Origin: JBALVO01 sp036961445
Lineage (GTDB): Bacteria; Pseudomonadota; Gammaproteobacteria; Pseudomonadales; Halieaceae
Assembly (NCBI GenBank): GCA_036961445.1
Contig: JBALVO010000164.1
Span: forward strand, 1-6,652
Direction: 5' to 3'
DNA length: 6,652 nucleotides
Shown here: positions 5,897 to 6,652 of the stretch, piece by piece
Position numbering within the stretch: the stretch's first letter is position 1
Layout: each line of letters begins with the position of its first letter
Notes under the pieces: model-generated
What the model was told of the DNA's origin: nothing
Seen by the model: the letters and a program-made list of their open reading frames with translations, nothing else
Databases searched by the model: none
Program-made: the position numbers and the translations under genes

Positions 5897-5956
5897 ATTT
5901 CTCAGGCCAGGGACGGCCGCTTTACAACTACAAAGGGATCAGAGGGTTTATTGGGT

Positions 5957-6322
5957 ATGACAACGGTTAATAAAGCAGTTCTGGGCATCATTCTGGCAAG
6001 CGGCGCGTTGTTTGCCCACGCTGGCAGTACAGGCGCGGAAAAGCTCGAGCAATGTAAGTCACAAGTTGCCGACTATTATGGCGGTGTTGAGGACCTGCAG
6101 TTCGTCAGCCAAAGGCGCTTTCGCGATGGTACGCAAATGAAGTTTGCTGTCCATAATCAGGATGCAAAATCAGGCTATACCCATACGCGCATGGCGACTT
6201 GCTGGTTAGGTAACGAAAATGGACAGTCCTTTGCCGGACGATCCAGTGAAAAAAATGCGCCGATGGTGGCCGATGTCTATGACGCTATAACATCATCGAT
6301 AGTGGAGCCCATTGGCCAGTAA
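5957..6322 (+). CDS. Small secreted two-cysteine protein of unknown function
   Basis: I do not recognise this 121-residue protein. It has a clear signal peptide (MTTVNK, then AVLGIILASGALFAHA) with a likely cut after Ala22. The mature part of about 99 residues has exactly two cysteines, Cys33 (EQCKSQ) and Cys82 (ATCWLG), which may form one disulfide. It looks like a compact soluble periplasmic domain with strand-like segments (VEDLQFVSQRRF, QMKFAVHN, YTHTRMATCWL) and a C-terminal helix (APMVADVYDAITSSIV). The open frame reaches back to 5672, but ATG 5957 is chosen because the signal peptide starts there, with AGAGGG 10 nt upstream. It is the only plus-strand gene. It is divergent from the response regulator across 245 bp and is closed by a strong terminator. 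Control by that regulator is possible from the layout only. Confidence 0.82.
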   Translation: MTTVNKAVLGIILASGALFAHAGSTGAEKLEQCKSQVADYYGGVEDLQFVSQRRFRDGTQMKFAVHNQDAKSGYTHTRMATCWLGNENGQSFAGRSSEKNAPMVADVYDAITSSIVEPIGQ

Positions 6323-6423
6323 GCCTCGTCGCGAGGTAAAGAACCTGGAGTGACTGCTAATCTTGCGTATGTCGCCACGTGCATCAAGGAAGATCGCGTT
6401 TAGCCAGTTAGCTGGGAGTGTTG

Positions 6424-6462
6424 AAAGGGCAGTAGCGCGGTTAGCGTTACTGCCCTTTTTTT
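6424..6462 (+). terminator. Strong rho-independent terminator
   Basis: An 11-bp perfect stem (AAAGGGCAGTA at 6424-6434 with TACTGCCCTTT at 6448-6458) is extended inside by a G-T pair and three more pairs (CGC/GCG), leaving a 5-nt loop. Seven T follow on the plus strand (6456-6462). It ends the plus-strand gene, 100 bp beyond its stop. On the minus strand it lies just after the rhomboid stop but has only a TTT tract, so it may act in both directions with less force on that side. Confidence 0.9.
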
Positions 6463-6463
6463 A

Positions 6464-6652
6464 TTATGGCGATTGCTCCTCAGCTTTGATCTGCCATTGG
6501 TCGCCGATGATCGGGTCTTCTTCTTCAGGCGCGCCAGCCTGGTCCGCTCGTCGCTCCCAGAGATAGCGCTTGCGAACCGGCTTGGGATCCCATTTGCGAA
6601 ACAGATAGGCCAGCAGGGCACCTGCGACAGCGCCGAACAGATGAGATTCGAA
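6464..6652 (-). CDS. Rhomboid family intramembrane serine protease, C-terminal part (start outside the window)
   Basis: An open frame enters at position 6652 and ends with TAA 6466-6464, giving the last 62 residues of a protein. It opens with FESHLFGAVAGALLAYLF, which fits the last core helix of rhomboid proteases: the histidine (residue 4 of this fragment) would be the catalytic base paired with the GxSG serine, and the GAVAGA small-residue pattern packs the helix. After the helix comes a basic stretch (RKWDPKPVRKRYLWERR) and an acidic soluble tail (PEEEDPIIGDQW). Rhomboids cut transmembrane substrates within the inner membrane. The serine motif and the other helices lie outside the window, so activity cannot be confirmed. 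Other six-helix membrane proteins are possible, but the S-H-L-F-G-A-x-A-G pattern makes rhomboid the best fit. Confidence 0.8.
   Translation of the reverse strand, partial: FESHLFGAVAGALLAYLFRKWDPKPVRKRYLWERRADQAGAPEEEDPIIGDQWQIKAEEQSP

Noticed and set aside
5672..5956. A 216-residue plus-strand protein starting at 5672
   Set aside because: It would start inside the divergent regulator gene and bury the signal peptide. The start at 5957 gives a normal secreted protein.
6324..6336. Small hairpin CCTCG-TCG-CGAGG just after the plus-strand stop as a terminator
   Set aside because: It has only five pairs and no T tract. The strong hairpin at 6424-6462 fits better.

Overview
The window looks like a chromosomal segment of a Gram-negative gammaproteobacterium, probably a marine one. 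The evidence is a complete Pqi lipid-transport operon with an outer-membrane lipoprotein, a Prx5-type peroxiredoxin, and a response regulator resembling the PdsR family, which is known mainly from marine gammaproteobacteria. I cannot fix the genus from sequence alone. All genes but one lie on the minus strand.

Positions 3962 down to 1 hold a tightly packed minus-strand operon behind a good sigma70-type promoter (TTGCCG, 17 nt, TATAAT). In transcription order it contains a small secreted protein of unknown function, two separate half-size PqiA membrane proteins, PqiB (three MCE domains plus a coiled-coil needle), the lipoprotein PqiC, and the start of a DsbB-like membrane protein cut by the window edge. 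Gene junctions are 2 nt, 2 nt, an 11-nt overlap, a 1-nt overlap and a 31-nt gap. PqiA, PqiB and PqiC together should form a trans-envelope conduit for lipids. The first and last genes of the unit are not part of the textbook pqiABC set and are the most interesting accessory content.

Positions 4096-4939 hold a single-gene unit for a Prx5-type peroxiredoxin with its own promoter and terminator. Its 3' end is broken by exactly 100 N. The gap is flanked by an identical 55-bp sequence that touches both gap edges. This is almost certainly two overlapping contig ends that were scaffolded instead of merged. Removing 155 bp restores one clean 190-residue reading frame.

Positions 5007-6322 hold a PdsR-like OmpR-family response regulator (minus strand) divergent from a small secreted protein with two cysteines (plus strand). 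No histidine kinase or sortase gene is next to the regulator. A strong terminator hairpin at 6424-6462 closes the plus-strand gene. It is followed by the minus-strand 3' end of a rhomboid-type intramembrane protease (6652-6464), which carries the conserved catalytic-histidine segment. I see no tRNA, rRNA, CRISPR or insertion sequence.
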